Positions 48,068 to 58,250 of a stretch of DNA of 64,000 nucleotides are shown here, one piece after another (within the stretch, counting starts at the first letter, position 1; each line of letters starts with the position of its first letter). Made by a program: the position numbers and the translations under genes. This DNA comes from an uncultured Caulobacterales bacterium (GTDB taxonomy: Bacteria; Pseudomonadota; Alphaproteobacteria; Caulobacterales; Caulobacteraceae), in the NCBI GenBank assembly GCA_903884425.1, contig CAISEP010000016.1, forward strand, positions 457,599 through 521,598, given 5' to 3'. The notes below the pieces were generated by a model, which saw nothing but the letters and a program-made list of their open reading frames with translations, did no database searches and had not been told where the DNA came from.

Positions 48068-49126
48068 ATGAACGCACCCGCCTCCAAGTCCAACACCAAG
48101 GCCGACCTTCTCTCCACCGTGATCGAGCATGTGGACATCACGTCCTATGACGCCCGCCCGGTGATCGACGCCATGCGCAAGATGAGCTTCACCAGCCGCG
48201 ACACGGCCCGGGCGTCGGACATCTTCAACATGGCCATCGAGGACAAGGACTGCTCCCCCTGGCTGATCCTGGCCGGGTCCACCTCCGCCGGCGGCTGCAT
48301 GCACGTGTACCGGGACATGGTGAAGTTCGGCATGGTGGACGTGGTGGTCGCCACCGGCGCTTCCATCGTCGACATGGACTTCTTCGAGGCGCTCGGCTTC
48401 CGCCACTACCAGGCCAAGGGCCAGGTGGACGACCGGGACCTGCGGGCCAACTACATCGACCGGATCTACGACACCTATATCGACGAGGAAGAGCTCCAGA
48501 ACTGCGACCACACCATCTACGAGATCGCCGAGAGCCTGGAGCCGCGGCCCTATTCGTCCCGGGAGTTCATCTACGAGATGGGCAAGTGGCTGGCGGCGGG
48601 CAACGCCAAGAAGCCCGGCTCCCTGATCCAGACCGCCTATGAAGAGGGTGCGCCGATCTTCTGCCCCGCCTTTGTCGACAGCTCCGCAGGCTTCGGCCTG
48701 GTCAAGCACCAGGTGGAGCGGGCCAAGGCCGGCAAGCCCTACATGTGCATCGACGCGGTGGCCGACTTCCGCGAACTGACCGACATCAAGCTGGCGGCCG
48801 GGGCCACGGGCCTGTTCATGGTCGGCGGCGGCGTGCCCAAGAACTTCGCCCAGGACACGGTGGTCTGCGCCGAGATCCTGGGTCACGAGGCGGAGATGCA
48901 CCGCTATGCCGTGCAGATCACCGTGGCCGACGTGCGGGACGGGGCCTGCTCCTCCTCGACCCTCAAGGAGGCCTGCTCCTGGGGCAAGGTGGACGTGACC
49001 TATGAGCAGATGGTATTCGCCGAGGCGACCACGGTGGTGCCGCTGATCGGTTCCGACGCCTATTTCCGCGGCGGCTGGAAGGCCCGGGAAAAGCGCCGCT
49101 GGCAGAAGCTGTTCGCCAAGGGCTGA
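48068..49126 (+). CDS. Deoxyhypusine synthase-like polyamine synthase (homospermidine-type)
   Basis: 352 residues, NAD-dependent aminobutyl transferase family. The catalytic lysine region is intact: EACSWGKVDVTYEQMVFAEATTVVPLIGSDAYF (SWGK as in eukaryotic deoxyhypusine synthase); GSTSAGGCMHVYRDMVK, VVVATGASIVDMDFFEALG, and PAFVDSSAG are present. Bacteria have no eIF5A, and alphaproteobacterial members are reported to make homospermidine-like or guanidinated polyamines. The upstream decarboxylase would supply the diamine. Product identity is inference. Confidence 0.87.
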   Translation: MNAPASKSNTKADLLSTVIEHVDITSYDARPVIDAMRKMSFTSRDTARASDIFNMAIEDKDCSPWLILAGSTSAGGCMHVYRDMVKFGMVDVVVATGASIVDMDFFEALGFRHYQAKGQVDDRDLRANYIDRIYDTYIDEEELQNCDHTIYEIAESLEPRPYSSREFIYEMGKWLAAGNAKKPGSLIQTAYEEGAPIFCPAFVDSSAGFGLVKHQVERAKAGKPYMCIDAVADFRELTDIKLAAGATGLFMVGGGVPKNFAQDTVVCAEILGHEAEMHRYAVQITVADVRDGACSSSTLKEACSWGKVDVTYEQMVFAEATTVVPLIGSDAYFRGGWKAREKRRWQKLFAKG

Positions 49127-49159
49127 GCCCGGCACCTGTCTGGAGAGACCTGAAGACAC

Positions 49160-49606
49160 ATGTCGTTCAAGATCGAACATCGCGTGGGCGTTCAGGCCGC
49201 TCCGGACGTGCTGTGGGACCTGGTCTCCGACCTGTCGGGCTGGGAGACGTGGAACCCCCTTTATCCCAAGGCCGCGGGCAAGCTGGCCATCGGCTCGAAG
49301 CTGGACGTGACTCTGGCCCTGCCCGGCGGCAAGCCCGAGCCGATCCAGCCGGTGGTGGTGGACTGGGTGCCGCACATGCAGCTGGTCTGGCGCCTGAAGC
49401 TGATGGGCGGCCTCATCCGCACCGTCCGCTACATGGAGATCGAGCCCCTGGATGAGGGTCGTGCCGCGGTGTTCTCCCACGGGGAGATGTTCGAGGGCCC
49501 CGCGGCGTTCTTCATGCCCAAGGCCCTGCGCAAGCAGATCAAGGCCGGCTTCATCGCCATGAGCGAAGCCCTGCAGGCCGAGGCCCACCGGCGGGTGGGG
49601 AAGTAG
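49160..49606 (+). CDS. SRPBCC (START-like) domain protein
   Basis: 148 residues: FKIEHRVGVQAAPDVLWDLVSDLSGWETWNPLYPKAAGKLAIGSKLDVTL is the classical polyketide-cyclase/START start, ending in an amphipathic helix (KALRKQIKAGFIAMSEALQAEAHRRVGK). This fold binds hydrophobic ligands; no ligand can be inferred. It follows the polyamine synthase by 33 nt and may share its transcript. Stop is 7 nt before repeat copy C. Confidence 0.88.
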   Translation: MSFKIEHRVGVQAAPDVLWDLVSDLSGWETWNPLYPKAAGKLAIGSKLDVTLALPGGKPEPIQPVVVDWVPHMQLVWRLKLMGGLIRTVRYMEIEPLDEGRAAVFSHGEMFEGPAAFFMPKALRKQIKAGFIAMSEALQAEAHRRVGK

Positions 49607-49613
49607 GGGCCCT

Positions 49614-49744
49614 GCGTCCTTCGAGACGGGCTCCGCCCTCCTCAGGATGACGCGCGTTGTGGAACTACCCTCAACCGGGCGTGAGCTAGATCAACAAGCG
49701 GTCGTCATGGTGAGGAGGCCCGGAGGGCCGTCTCGAACCACGCA
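49614..49744. repeat. Palindromic repeat, copy C (two facing units)
   Basis: Left unit 49614-49653, right unit 49703-49744. The right unit lacks the first TG of the other copies, and the inner loop of the left unit is shorter. It follows the SRPBCC gene stop directly and lies upstream of the Fe-S scaffold gene. Confidence 0.9.
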
Positions 49745-49805
49745 AGGCTGGTGCAGCCTCCCGGCCCCGCCTATATCCGGACCCTGACCCCGCGAGACCC
49801 GCCCC

Positions 49806-50270
49806 GTGATCGACGACATCTACTCCACCCGCATCCTGACGCTGGCGGCCAACATGCCCAGGGCCGGGCGGCTGGCTGCGCCGGACGGGTCGGTGGAGCG
49901 GACGGCCAGGCTCTGCGGCAGTACCATCACGGCCGACGTGACCCTGGACGCCGCCGGATGCGTGGCGGACTTCGCACAGGACGTCCGGGCCTGCGCCCTG
50001 GGCCAGGCCGCCGCGGCCGTGCTGGGGGCCAACATCCAGGGCGCCGACCTCGCCGAGATCACCCAGGCTCGCGATGCCCTGCAGGACATGCTAAAGACCG
50101 GTGGCCCGCCGCCGAGCGGGCGGTTTGCGGATCTCGCCGTGCTCGCCCCTGTGAAAGACTATCCCGCCCGCCACGCTTCCACCCTGCTGGCCTTCGAGGC
50201 TGCGGCGGAGGCCGTGGCGCAGGCCCTGTCGCGCAGGCCGTCGCGAACTAGTCCCGCCGTCGCGGGTTGA
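49806..50270 (+). CDS. IscU/SufU-like iron-sulfur cluster assembly scaffold protein, variant
   Basis: 154 residues from a GTG. Two scaffold cysteines align: RLCGSTITADV (Cys37) and DVRACALGQAAAAVLG (Cys63). The third, expected in the YPxRxxC block, is replaced: YPARHASTLLAFEA. The protein may bind clusters poorly, or use another ligand. The same fold and the same neighbour (yidD) occur in other alphaproteobacteria as I recall. C-terminal ~15 residues look unstructured. Confidence 0.82.
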   Translation: MIDDIYSTRILTLAANMPRAGRLAAPDGSVERTARLCGSTITADVTLDAAGCVADFAQDVRACALGQAAAAVLGANIQGADLAEITQARDALQDMLKTGGPPPSGRFADLAVLAPVKDYPARHASTLLAFEAAAEAVAQALSRRPSRTSPAVAG

Positions 50271-50325
50271 TCTGCGGCGCGTCGGAGGCGATAAGCCTCG
50301 CGCAATCAGCCTCCCCGGCGTCGGC

Positions 50326-50592
50326 ATGAACCTTTACCCGATGAGCGTCCGTCTGGCGCACCGCGCCTACAAGCTCACCCTGTCGCCCCTGATCGGTCGG
50401 CAGTGCCGCTTTCTTCCGACCTGTTCGGACTATGCGGCGGACGTTCTGATCACCCACGGACCCTGGAAGGGCGGCCTGTTGGCGGCCCACCGGGTGTGCC
50501 GCTGCAACCCCTGGGGCGGATCGGGCTATGACCCGCCGCCGCCGAAAGTCCCGGACCCCGCAAGGGCACCGGGGAAGGACCAAGACCGATGA
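50326..50592 (+). CDS. yidD: Membrane protein insertion efficiency factor YidD
   Basis: 88 residues: [63 protein letters not shown] is the complete YidD pattern, with the conserved C-R-F-x-P-T-C-S and C-R-C-N-P motifs. It is thought to help YidC insert membrane proteins. A second ATG at 50341 is possible. The stop overlaps the thrS start (ATGA). Confidence 0.94.
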   Translation: MNLYPMSVRLAHRAYKLTLSPLIGRQCRFLPTCSDYAADVLITHGPWKGGLLAAHRVCRCNPWGGSGYDPPPPKVPDPARAPGKDQDR

Positions 50593-52517
50593 CCATCGAT
50601 ATCCAGTTTCCCGACGGTGCCGTGCGCAGCTACGAGCCGGGCGTCACCGGCCGGGCCATCGCCGAAAGCCTGTCGAAATCCCTCGCCAAGAAGGCGATGC
50701 TGGTCCGGGTGGACGGCAGGCTCCTCGACCTCGACCGGGTCCTCGAGGCCGGGGGCAAGATCGAGATCCTGACCCGGGACCATCCCGACGTGCTGGAGGT
50801 GATCCGCCACGACGCCTCCCACGTCATGGCCCAGGCGGTGCAGGAGCTGTTTCCCGGCACCCAGGTGACCATCGGGCCTGCTGTGGAGGACGGCTTCTAC
50901 TACGACTTCGCCCGGGACGAGCCCTTCAGCCTCGACGACCTCGCCCTGATCGAGAAGCGCATGCGCGAGATCGTGGACCGGGACGAGAAGATCGTCCGCG
51001 AGGTCTGGGACCGCAACGACGCCATCGCCCACTTCCGCGAGATCGGCGAGGCCTACAAGGCCGAGATCATCTCCGACCTGCCGGAAAACGAAGTGATCAC
51101 CGTCTATCGCCAGGGTCCGTGGAAGGACCTGTGCCTGGGCCCGCACCTGCCCTCCACCGGCAAGGTGGGCAAGGCCTTCAAGCTGACCAAGCTCGCCGGG
51201 GCCTACTGGCGGGGCGACCATCGCAACGCCCAGCTGCAGCGCATCTACGGCACGGCCTGGGCCTCGGACGAGGACCTGGCCGCCCATCTCCACCGGCTGG
51301 AGGAGGCCGAGCGCCGGGATCACCGCCGGATCGGCCGGGCCATGGACCTGTTCCACATCCAGGAAGAGGGCCGGGGCATGGTCTTCTGGCACCCCAAGGG
51401 CTGGACCCTGTGGAAGACGGTGGAGGCCTACATGCGCCGCCGCCTGGATGCCGCGGGCTATGTGGAGGTGAAGACCCCCCAGGTGCTGGACCGCACCTTC
51501 TGGGAGAAGTCCGGCCACTGGGACAAGTACCGGCCCAACATGTTCGTCTGCGAGACGGTGGAGGACGAGGTCCTGTCCCTGAAGCCGATGAACTGCCCGG
51601 GCCACCTGCAGATCTTCAACTTCGGCCAGCGCTCCTATCGTGACCTGCCGCTGCGCATGGCCGAGTTCGGGGCCTGCCACCGGTACGAACCGTCGGGCAG
51701 CCTGCACGGGCTGATGCGGGTCCGGGGCTTCACCCAGGACGACGCCCACATCTTCTGCCGCGAGGACCAGATCGAGGCGGAGACGGAGGCCTTCGTCCGC
51801 CTGACCCGCAGCATCCACGCCGATTTCGGCATGGAGGCACAACATGTGGCCCTGGCCACCCGGCCCGAGGTTCGCGCCGGATCGGACGAATTCTGGGACA
51901 AGGCGGAGGCCACCCTGCTCAGCGCGTCCCGCAAGGCCGGGGTGGAGCCGGTGATCGCCGAGGGGGACGGGGCATTCTATGCCCCCAAGCTCGACTTCGT
52001 GGTGAAGGACGCCATCGGGCGTAGCTGGACCTGCGGCACTCTGCAGCTGGACTATGTGCTGCCGGAGAGGCTGGGGGCCGAATACGTCGCTGCCGACGGC
52101 ACCAAGCAGCGGCCGGTGATGCTGCACCGGGCGATCCTGGGCTCGTTCGAGCGCTTCATCGGCATATTGATCGAGAACTACGGCGGGGCTTTCCCCCTGT
52201 GGCTGTCCCCGGTCCAGGTCGTCATAGCCACCATCACCTCGGATGCGGACGACTATGCGCGATATGTCACAGAGCGCCTCACGAATGCCGGATTGCGGGT
52301 CGAGACTGACCTGCGTAATGAGAAGATCAACTACAAGGTGCGAGAGCACAGCCTCGGCAAGATCCCTGTGATTGCAGTGATCGGCCGGAAGGAGGCGGAG
52401 CTCGGCCAGCTTGCGTTGCGTCGGCTCGGGTCGCAGGACCAGACGATTGTCAGTCTCGACGAAGCGGTGTCCATATTGGTGCAGGACGCGACACCGCCGG
52501 ATCTGAAGTTGGGGTAA
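50589..52517 (+). CDS. thrS: Threonyl-tRNA synthetase
   Basis: 642-residue class II synthetase. N-terminal TGS domain ([32 protein letters not shown]), editing domain with [34 protein letters not shown], catalytic domain with [45 protein letters not shown] and GTLQLDY, and the anticodon-binding C-terminus. Normal length. The last ~300 nt is lower in GC than its neighbours. The Thr isoacceptor tRNA gene is also in the window (37.1 kb). Confidence 0.96.
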   Translation: MTIDIQFPDGAVRSYEPGVTGRAIAESLSKSLAKKAMLVRVDGRLLDLDRVLEAGGKIEILTRDHPDVLEVIRHDASHVMAQAVQELFPGTQVTIGPAVEDGFYYDFARDEPFSLDDLALIEKRMREIVDRDEKIVREVWDRNDAIAHFREIGEAYKAEIISDLPENEVITVYRQGPWKDLCLGPHLPSTGKVGKAFKLTKLAGAYWRGDHRNAQLQRIYGTAWASDEDLAAHLHRLEEAERRDHRRIGRAMDLFHIQEEGRGMVFWHPKGWTLWKTVEAYMRRRLDAAGYVEVKTPQVLDRTFWEKSGHWDKYRPNMFVCETVEDEVLSLKPMNCPGHLQIFNFGQRSYRDLPLRMAEFGACHRYEPSGSLHGLMRVRGFTQDDAHIFCREDQIEAETEAFVRLTRSIHADFGMEAQHVALATRPEVRAGSDEFWDKAEATLLSASRKAGVEPVIAEGDGAFYAPKLDFVVKDAIGRSWTCGTLQLDYVLPERLGAEYVAADGTKQRPVMLHRAILGSFERFIGILIENYGGAFPLWLSPVQVVIATITSDADDYARYVTERLTNAGLRVETDLRNEKINYKVREHSLGKIPVIAVIGRKEAELGQLALRRLGSQDQTIVSLDEAVSILVQDATPPDLKLG

Positions 52518-52525
52518 GTTGTTGC

Positions 52526-53458
52526 ATGAATTCCCCGACCCGTGATCTCGGTCAGCGCATTCTGGGTCAAGACATGACGGCTGGCCGGGACCGGGACGGC
52601 ATCACCGTTGTCATGGTCGTGTACCGGACCGGTCCGGCGCTGAAGGGCACCATCGACCGGGTCCGGGCAGACGCCCTGACCGATCAGTTCGTCATTGTCG
52701 ACAACGGTTCCAGCCCCGAGGAAGAGGGCTGGATCGATGCCGCCGTGGCCGCGGACGAGCGCATCATCCTGATCCGCGGGCAGGGCAATGTGGGCTTTGC
52801 CCGGGCCGCCAACATGGGGGCCAATGCCGCCAGTGGCCGGGTGGTGGTGTTCCTCAATCCCGACGCCTTCCTCCAGCCCGGGTGCCTCCAGTCCCTGGCC
52901 GAAGGCGTGCAGATCGGTCCGGCCCCCTGTCTGGTGGGGGCCCGGGTGCTGAACCCGGACATGACGGAGCAGCGCGGGGCCCGCCGGGGGGAGGTGACCC
53001 CGGTCACCACCCTGCTGAGCCTCCTGCGCCTGTCCCACCGCTTCGCGTTCCTGCGGCGGTTCGAGATCCACCACGAGGGCGACCCCGCCCCCTGCGGCCG
53101 GATTCCGGTGCCCACCATCTCCGGGGCGGGTTTCGCCATGACGAAGGAGGACTTCGCGAGCCTGAAGGGCTTCGACGAGGGCTATTTCCTGCATGTGGAG
53201 GATGTGGACCTGTGCTGGCGGGTGCGCCGCATGGGTGGGTCCGTGTGGTTCGACCCCAATGCCAGCATCGTCCACCTGGGCTCCACCAGCCGCTCCAGCC
53301 CGATCAAGATCGAGTTCTGGAAGGGCGTGGGCCTGGTCCGCTATTTCCGCAAGCGGGCAGACAATCCGGTCCGGATCCTGGTGGCCAACCTGCTGGCCCC
53401 GGCGATCATCCTGGCATCCCTCGCCCGGGCCATCCTGCGCAAACGGCGCGGGGCCTGA
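52526..53458 (+). CDS. GT2 family glycosyltransferase (rhamnosyltransferase-like)
   Basis: 310 residues, GT-A fold: ITVVMVVYRTGPALKGTI, FVIVDNGSSPEEEG, NVGFARAANMGANAASGRVVVFLNPDAFL (the DxD-like NPD metal site), PVPTISGAGFAMTKEDFASLKGFDEGYFLHVEDVDLCWRVRRMGG. The ED-x-D-L-C-W-R motif is typical of WbbL-like rhamnosyltransferases. A C-terminal hydrophobic amphipathic segment suggests membrane association. Probably cell-surface polysaccharide synthesis. It starts 8 nt after thrS and is convergent with accD. Confidence 0.88.
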   Translation: MNSPTRDLGQRILGQDMTAGRDRDGITVVMVVYRTGPALKGTIDRVRADALTDQFVIVDNGSSPEEEGWIDAAVAADERIILIRGQGNVGFARAANMGANAASGRVVVFLNPDAFLQPGCLQSLAEGVQIGPAPCLVGARVLNPDMTEQRGARRGEVTPVTTLLSLLRLSHRFAFLRRFEIHHEGDPAPCGRIPVPTISGAGFAMTKEDFASLKGFDEGYFLHVEDVDLCWRVRRMGGSVWFDPNASIVHLGSTSRSSPIKIEFWKGVGLVRYFRKRADNPVRILVANLLAPAIILASLARAILRKRRGA

Positions 53459-53474
53459 TCGCGGCGTTCTGGGC

Positions 53475-54404
53475 TCAGGCCGCCCGGGTCTTGCGGCCCA
53501 GCATCAGGGTGGCGAGGATCGAGCCCAGCACGGCATTCAGCTCCGACCGTTCCACGATCCGGTCGACCATGCCCTTTTCCACCAGATATTCCGACCGCTG
53601 GAAGCCCGGCGGCAGGGTCTCGCGGATGGTCTGCTCGATCACCCGGGGACCGGCAAAGCCGATCAGGGCCCCCGGCTCCGCCAGGTGGATGTCGCCGAGC
53701 ATGGCATAGGAGGCGGTGACACCTCCCGTGGTCGGATCGGTCAGCACCACCACATAGGGCAGGCGGGCGCGGCGCAGCTCCTGGATGGCCAGGGTCGTGC
53801 GGGCCATCTGCATCAGGCTGAAGGCCCCTTCCTGCATCCGGGCCCCGCCGGCAGCACAGAAGGCCACATAGGGCACCTGCCGCTCCAGCGCCGCCCGGGC
53901 CCCGGCGACGAAGGTCTCCCCCGCCGCCATGCCCAGCGAGCCGCCCATGAAGGCGAAGTCCTGCACCATGACCACGGCCGGCACGTCGCGGATGCCGCCG
54001 AAGGCCAGCGCCACGGCGTCCGGCTCCCCCGTCGCCTTGCGGGCGGCGGCCAGGCGCTCGGGATAGGGCTTCTGGTCGGCGAACTTCAGCGGGTCCTCGA
54101 CCACCGAGGGAACGGGCAGGGCCTCATAGGCCCCGCCGTCGAAGGTGTACTTGAAGCGCAGCGGCGGGGCGATCCGCATGTGCCGCCCGGCCGGGGTCAC
54201 CCACAGGGCACTTTCCAGGTCGGGGCGATAGATCATCTCCCCCGTGTCGGGGCACTTGATCCACAGATTGTCCGGCGTTTCCGCCCGGCGATTGACCAGA
54301 TTGCGCACACCCGGCGCGATCTTAGCCAGCCAGCCGGCCCCCCGCGCCGGTCGGGCGGGCTTGTCCTTCGGAGTCTCGTCGCGAGCGTCAGCCATGGTCC
54401 TCAT
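53475..54404 (-). CDS. accD: Acetyl-CoA carboxylase carboxyltransferase subunit beta
   Basis: 309 residues; transfers the carboxyl group to acetyl-CoA with AccA. The carboxyltransferase fold is intact (VVMVQDFAFMGGSLGMAAGE, AAGGARMQEGAFSLMQMARTT, TTGGVTASYAMLGDIHLAEPGALIGFAGPRVIEQTIRE). The N-terminal zinc ribbon is degenerate: C-x2-C-x15-C-x2-C positions read C51, T54, T70, G73. Start ATG at 54404 with GAGGA upstream. It follows trpA by 12 nt, in the trpF-trpB-trpA-accD order common in alphaproteobacteria. Confidence 0.95.
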   Translation of the reverse strand: MRTMADARDETPKDKPARPARGAGWLAKIAPGVRNLVNRRAETPDNLWIKCPDTGEMIYRPDLESALWVTPAGRHMRIAPPLRFKYTFDGGAYEALPVPSVVEDPLKFADQKPYPERLAAARKATGEPDAVALAFGGIRDVPAVVMVQDFAFMGGSLGMAAGETFVAGARAALERQVPYVAFCAAGGARMQEGAFSLMQMARTTLAIQELRRARLPYVVVLTDPTTGGVTASYAMLGDIHLAEPGALIGFAGPRVIEQTIRETLPPGFQRSEYLVEKGMVDRIVERSELNAVLGSILATLMLGRKTRAA

Positions 54405-54416
54405 CCGACCCGGTCC

Positions 54417-55235
54417 TCAAGCGCGGGCCGTGCGCACAGCTTGCGCTAGTGCGGCGGCCTTGGCCAGAACCTTTGGTGTCGCGGGCGTCCCGTCCGCAAG
54501 GGCGGCGGCCACTTCGTCCACCAGGGCGGAGCCCACCACGGCGGCATCGGCCACCCGGGCGATGGCGGCGGCCCGCTCCGGCGTCCTGATGCCGAAGCCC
54601 ACGGCCACCGGCAGGCCGGACGCCTTGCGCACCCGTTCCACGGCCGGGGCCACCGTGTGCTCGTCCGCCTCCTTGGTGCCGGTGACGCCGGCGACGGAGA
54701 CATAGTACATGAAGCCGGAGGTCCGCCGGGCGACGACGGCCAGCCGGGCATCGTCCGTGGTGGGGGCGGCCAGCCGGATCAGGGCGATGCCCGCTGCGTC
54801 CAGGGCATCGGCCAGGGGGCCGGACTCTTCCGGCGGGCAGTCGACGATGATCAGCCCGTCCACCCCGGCCTCTGCCGCCGCCGCCGCAAAGACTTCGAAG
54901 CCCTGGTTCAGCACGGGATTGAGATAGCCCATCAGCACGATCGGCGTGGCCGCGTCCTGCCGCCGGAACCGCCGGACCAGGTCGAGGGTCTTTGCCAATG
55001 TGGTCTTCCCCGCCAGGGACCTCTGGGCCGCCCGCTGGATCGGCACGCCCTCGGCCATGGGATCGGAGAAGGGAAAGCCCAGCTCGATCAGGTCGGCACC
55101 GGCGGCAGGCAGGCCGCTCAGGATCTCGAAGCTCTGCTCCAGGTCCGGGTCACCGGCCATGATGTAGGCGATGAAGGCGGCGCGCCCTTCCGCCTTCAGC
55201 GCGGCGAAGCGGTCGTCGATACGGGCTTTGGTCAA
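54417..55235 (-). CDS. trpA: Tryptophan synthase alpha chain
   Basis: 272 residues; cleaves indole-3-glycerol phosphate and passes indole to TrpB. Catalytic Glu in ELGFPFSDPMAEGVPIQ, then LMGYLNPV, DGLIIVDCPPEES, VSVAGVTGTKEAD and VGFGIRTPE. The TTG start at 55235 (MTKARIDDRFAALKAEGRAAF) is preferred since homologues begin there, with GAGGA 10 nt upstream; the upstream ATG would overlap trpB. 13-nt gap after trpB. Confidence 0.95.
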   Translation of the reverse strand: MTKARIDDRFAALKAEGRAAFIAYIMAGDPDLEQSFEILSGLPAAGADLIELGFPFSDPMAEGVPIQRAAQRSLAGKTTLAKTLDLVRRFRRQDAATPIVLMGYLNPVLNQGFEVFAAAAAEAGVDGLIIVDCPPEESGPLADALDAAGIALIRLAAPTTDDARLAVVARRTSGFMYYVSVAGVTGTKEADEHTVAPAVERVRKASGLPVAVGFGIRTPERAAAIARVADAAVVGSALVDEVAAALADGTPATPKVLAKAAALAQAVRTARA

Positions 55236-55248
55236 TGCTTGATGGTCC

Positions 55249-56469
<1,221 letters not shown>

Positions 56470-56479
56470 GTGTCCGCCT

Positions 56480-57169
56480 TCACTGCACTGTCTGCGGGGC
56501 CGCGCCCCGCACGGCGTCGAGGAAGGCCCGGATCAATTTCGCGTCCTTATACCCCGGCGCGCGCTCCACGCCAGAGGAAACGTCCAGCAGCGGCGCGCCC
56601 GTGGCGGCCATGGCCTCAACCACATTGTCGGGGGTGAGGCCCCCTGCCAGGAACCAGTCGCGACCTTTCGGAATGGCCGCGGTCAGGGACCAGTCGAAGC
56701 GGTTGCCGTTGCCCCCGGGCAGGACCGACCCCGCGGGAGGTCGGGCGTCGTACAGCATCCGGTCGGCGACGTCGGTGAAGGCCTGGGCAGCGGCGATGTC
56801 CTCCACCGACCCGACCCGCAGGGCGCGGATGATGCCGCAGCCGGTGCGGCGTTTCAGCGCCTGCGCCCGGGCCGGGCTCTCGTTTCCGTGCAGCTGCAGC
56901 CAGTCCGGGGCCAGGTCCCGCAGGATCGTGTCGATCAGGGCGTCGTCGGCATCCACCGTCACCGCCACCACCCCGGCGCGGCCCCGGGCAGCCTTTGCCA
57001 GGTCTCCGGCCCGGTCGGGGGCGATGTTCCGGGGGCTCGGCCCGTACATCATGAAACCGAGGAACCCCGCCCCGCCCTCCAGGGCGGCGGCCACGTCCCC
57101 GTCGGTGGTCAGGCCGCAGATCTTCACGGGCAGAGGCTTCAACAGGGGCTTTGCAGGGGCCATATTCAT
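56480..57169 (-). CDS. trpF: Phosphoribosylanthranilate isomerase
   Basis: 229 residues, TIM barrel. [101 protein letters not shown] show the catalytic cysteine and aspartate. First gene of the trpF-trpB-trpA-accD run. Starts at ATG 57169 or 57163; neither has a clear ribosome-binding site. It is divergent from the hemerythrin gene. Confidence 0.95.
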   Translation of the reverse strand: MNMAPAKPLLKPLPVKICGLTTDGDVAAALEGGAGFLGFMMYGPSPRNIAPDRAGDLAKAARGRAGVVAVTVDADDALIDTILRDLAPDWLQLHGNESPARAQALKRRTGCGIIRALRVGSVEDIAAAQAFTDVADRMLYDARPPAGSVLPGGNGNRFDWSLTAAIPKGRDWFLAGGLTPDNVVEAMAATGAPLLDVSSGVERAPGYKDAKLIRAFLDAVRGAAPQTVQ

Positions 57170-57229
57170 CAAGTGGCCAGAACTCGCCTGCTAGGCAAGC
57201 CCGTGGCCGCCAGAAATCGGGATATCGAC

Positions 57230-57871
57230 ATGCCCAACACTCCCAAGTTCGACGACGTGGCCGGTGATCTGCGCAAGCGCGGGGAAGACGCCATGCAGAG
57301 CTTCGGCCGCGCGGCGCTGGAGACCGGGCGCGGCCCCATGGCCACCCTGGCCGGTGTCGCCCTGCTGGGCTTTGCCGCCGGTGTCGCCGCCTCCCTCAGC
57401 AAGAAGGCCGCCACGGAGGTGGCCATCGGGGCCGTGGGCGACTGGGTGGAGGCGCTGGCCGCCGAGCACCGGCAGATCGAGGGCCTGTTCGAGCAGATCC
57501 TCACCACCGGCGAGACGGACACGGTCCGGCGCACCAAGCTGTTCCGCAAGCTGGACCAGGCGCTCGCCCGCCACGCCTTTGCCGAGGAGACGGTGATCTA
57601 TCCCACCCTCAGCGAGACCGAGGCCGATCCCGAGGCCCGTCGGCTGGCCGGGGACCATTTCGACATCCGCGGCCGCCTGCACCGGATCGAGGCCCTGGAC
57701 AAGACCGACCCCGCCTGGTCGGAGAACCTGCGGGGTCTCTACCGGGCCTTTGCCGGTCACGCCCATGACGAGGACCATGACGTCTTTCCGGTGCTGCGCG
57801 AACGCCTGTCGCCGCAGCAGAATGCCCGGCTGACCCGGGACCTGGCCAAGCGCGCCGCCCGGCTGGCCTGA
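57230..57871 (+). CDS. Hemerythrin domain-containing protein with a membrane-associated N-terminus
   Basis: 213 residues. One hydrophobic segment (~37-58, MATLAGVALLGFAAGVAASL) precedes a hemerythrin-type four-helix domain: EHRQIEGLFEQIL, RHAFAEETVIYPTL, GDHFDIRGRLHRIEAL, GHAHDEDHDVFPVLRERL. The histidines and carboxylates for a di-iron site (H-x-x-x-E, H-x4-D-H-D) are present. It may sense or carry O2, NO or iron; the role is unknown. Free-standing, divergent from trpF. Confidence 0.87.
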   Translation: MPNTPKFDDVAGDLRKRGEDAMQSFGRAALETGRGPMATLAGVALLGFAAGVAASLSKKAATEVAIGAVGDWVEALAAEHRQIEGLFEQILTTGETDTVRRTKLFRKLDQALARHAFAEETVIYPTLSETEADPEARRLAGDHFDIRGRLHRIEALDKTDPAWSENLRGLYRAFAGHAHDEDHDVFPVLRERLSPQQNARLTRDLAKRAARLA

Positions 57872-57891
57872 AAGCCTGCCTGAGGCGGACC

Positions 57892-58176
57892 TCAGACCTT
57901 GATGTCGAGCAGGGACCCGGGACGGGGCAGCCGCCGGGTCGGGTCCGGTGCGTCCGTCGGGGCAGCGGCCTGGACCGGGCGGGGAGCCTGGGTCGGTGCC
58001 GTCGCCCGCACGGGGGAGACGGGACGGATCGGCGTCTGGGCCGTGGCCGCCGTGGCCGAGGGCGTGGCATTGGTCCTGGCCGCATCGAAGAAGGCCTTCT
58101 GCGCCGCCCGCACCGCTTCGCTGCGCGGCGTGGGGCGCGGCGTGGCGTTGGGCAGGCCGGTCGGGGGGATGCGCAT
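57892..58176 (-). CDS. Small Pro/Ala/Thr-rich hypothetical protein
   Basis: 94 residues from the ATG at 58176 (97 from an ATG three codons earlier). A short helix (SEAVRAAQKAFFDAA) is followed by a low-complexity Pro/Ala/Thr-rich linker and a C-terminal tail RRLPRPGSLLDIKV. Such a tail pattern is recalled for short alphaproteobacterial proteins without function. It is the last gene of the FKBP-ccm run, 75 nt after ccmG, and could be cotranscribed. Confidence 0.55.
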   Translation of the reverse strand: MRIPPTGLPNATPRPTPRSEAVRAAQKAFFDAARTNATPSATAATAQTPIRPVSPVRATAPTQAPRPVQAAAPTDAPDPTRRLPRPGSLLDIKV

Positions 58177-58250
58177 ATCCGCCACGGCGGGAGCTCTCCG
58201 GGCTCGGGAAGGGGTCGTTAACCTTTCCCGCCGCTTCGGTTAACGGCGTC

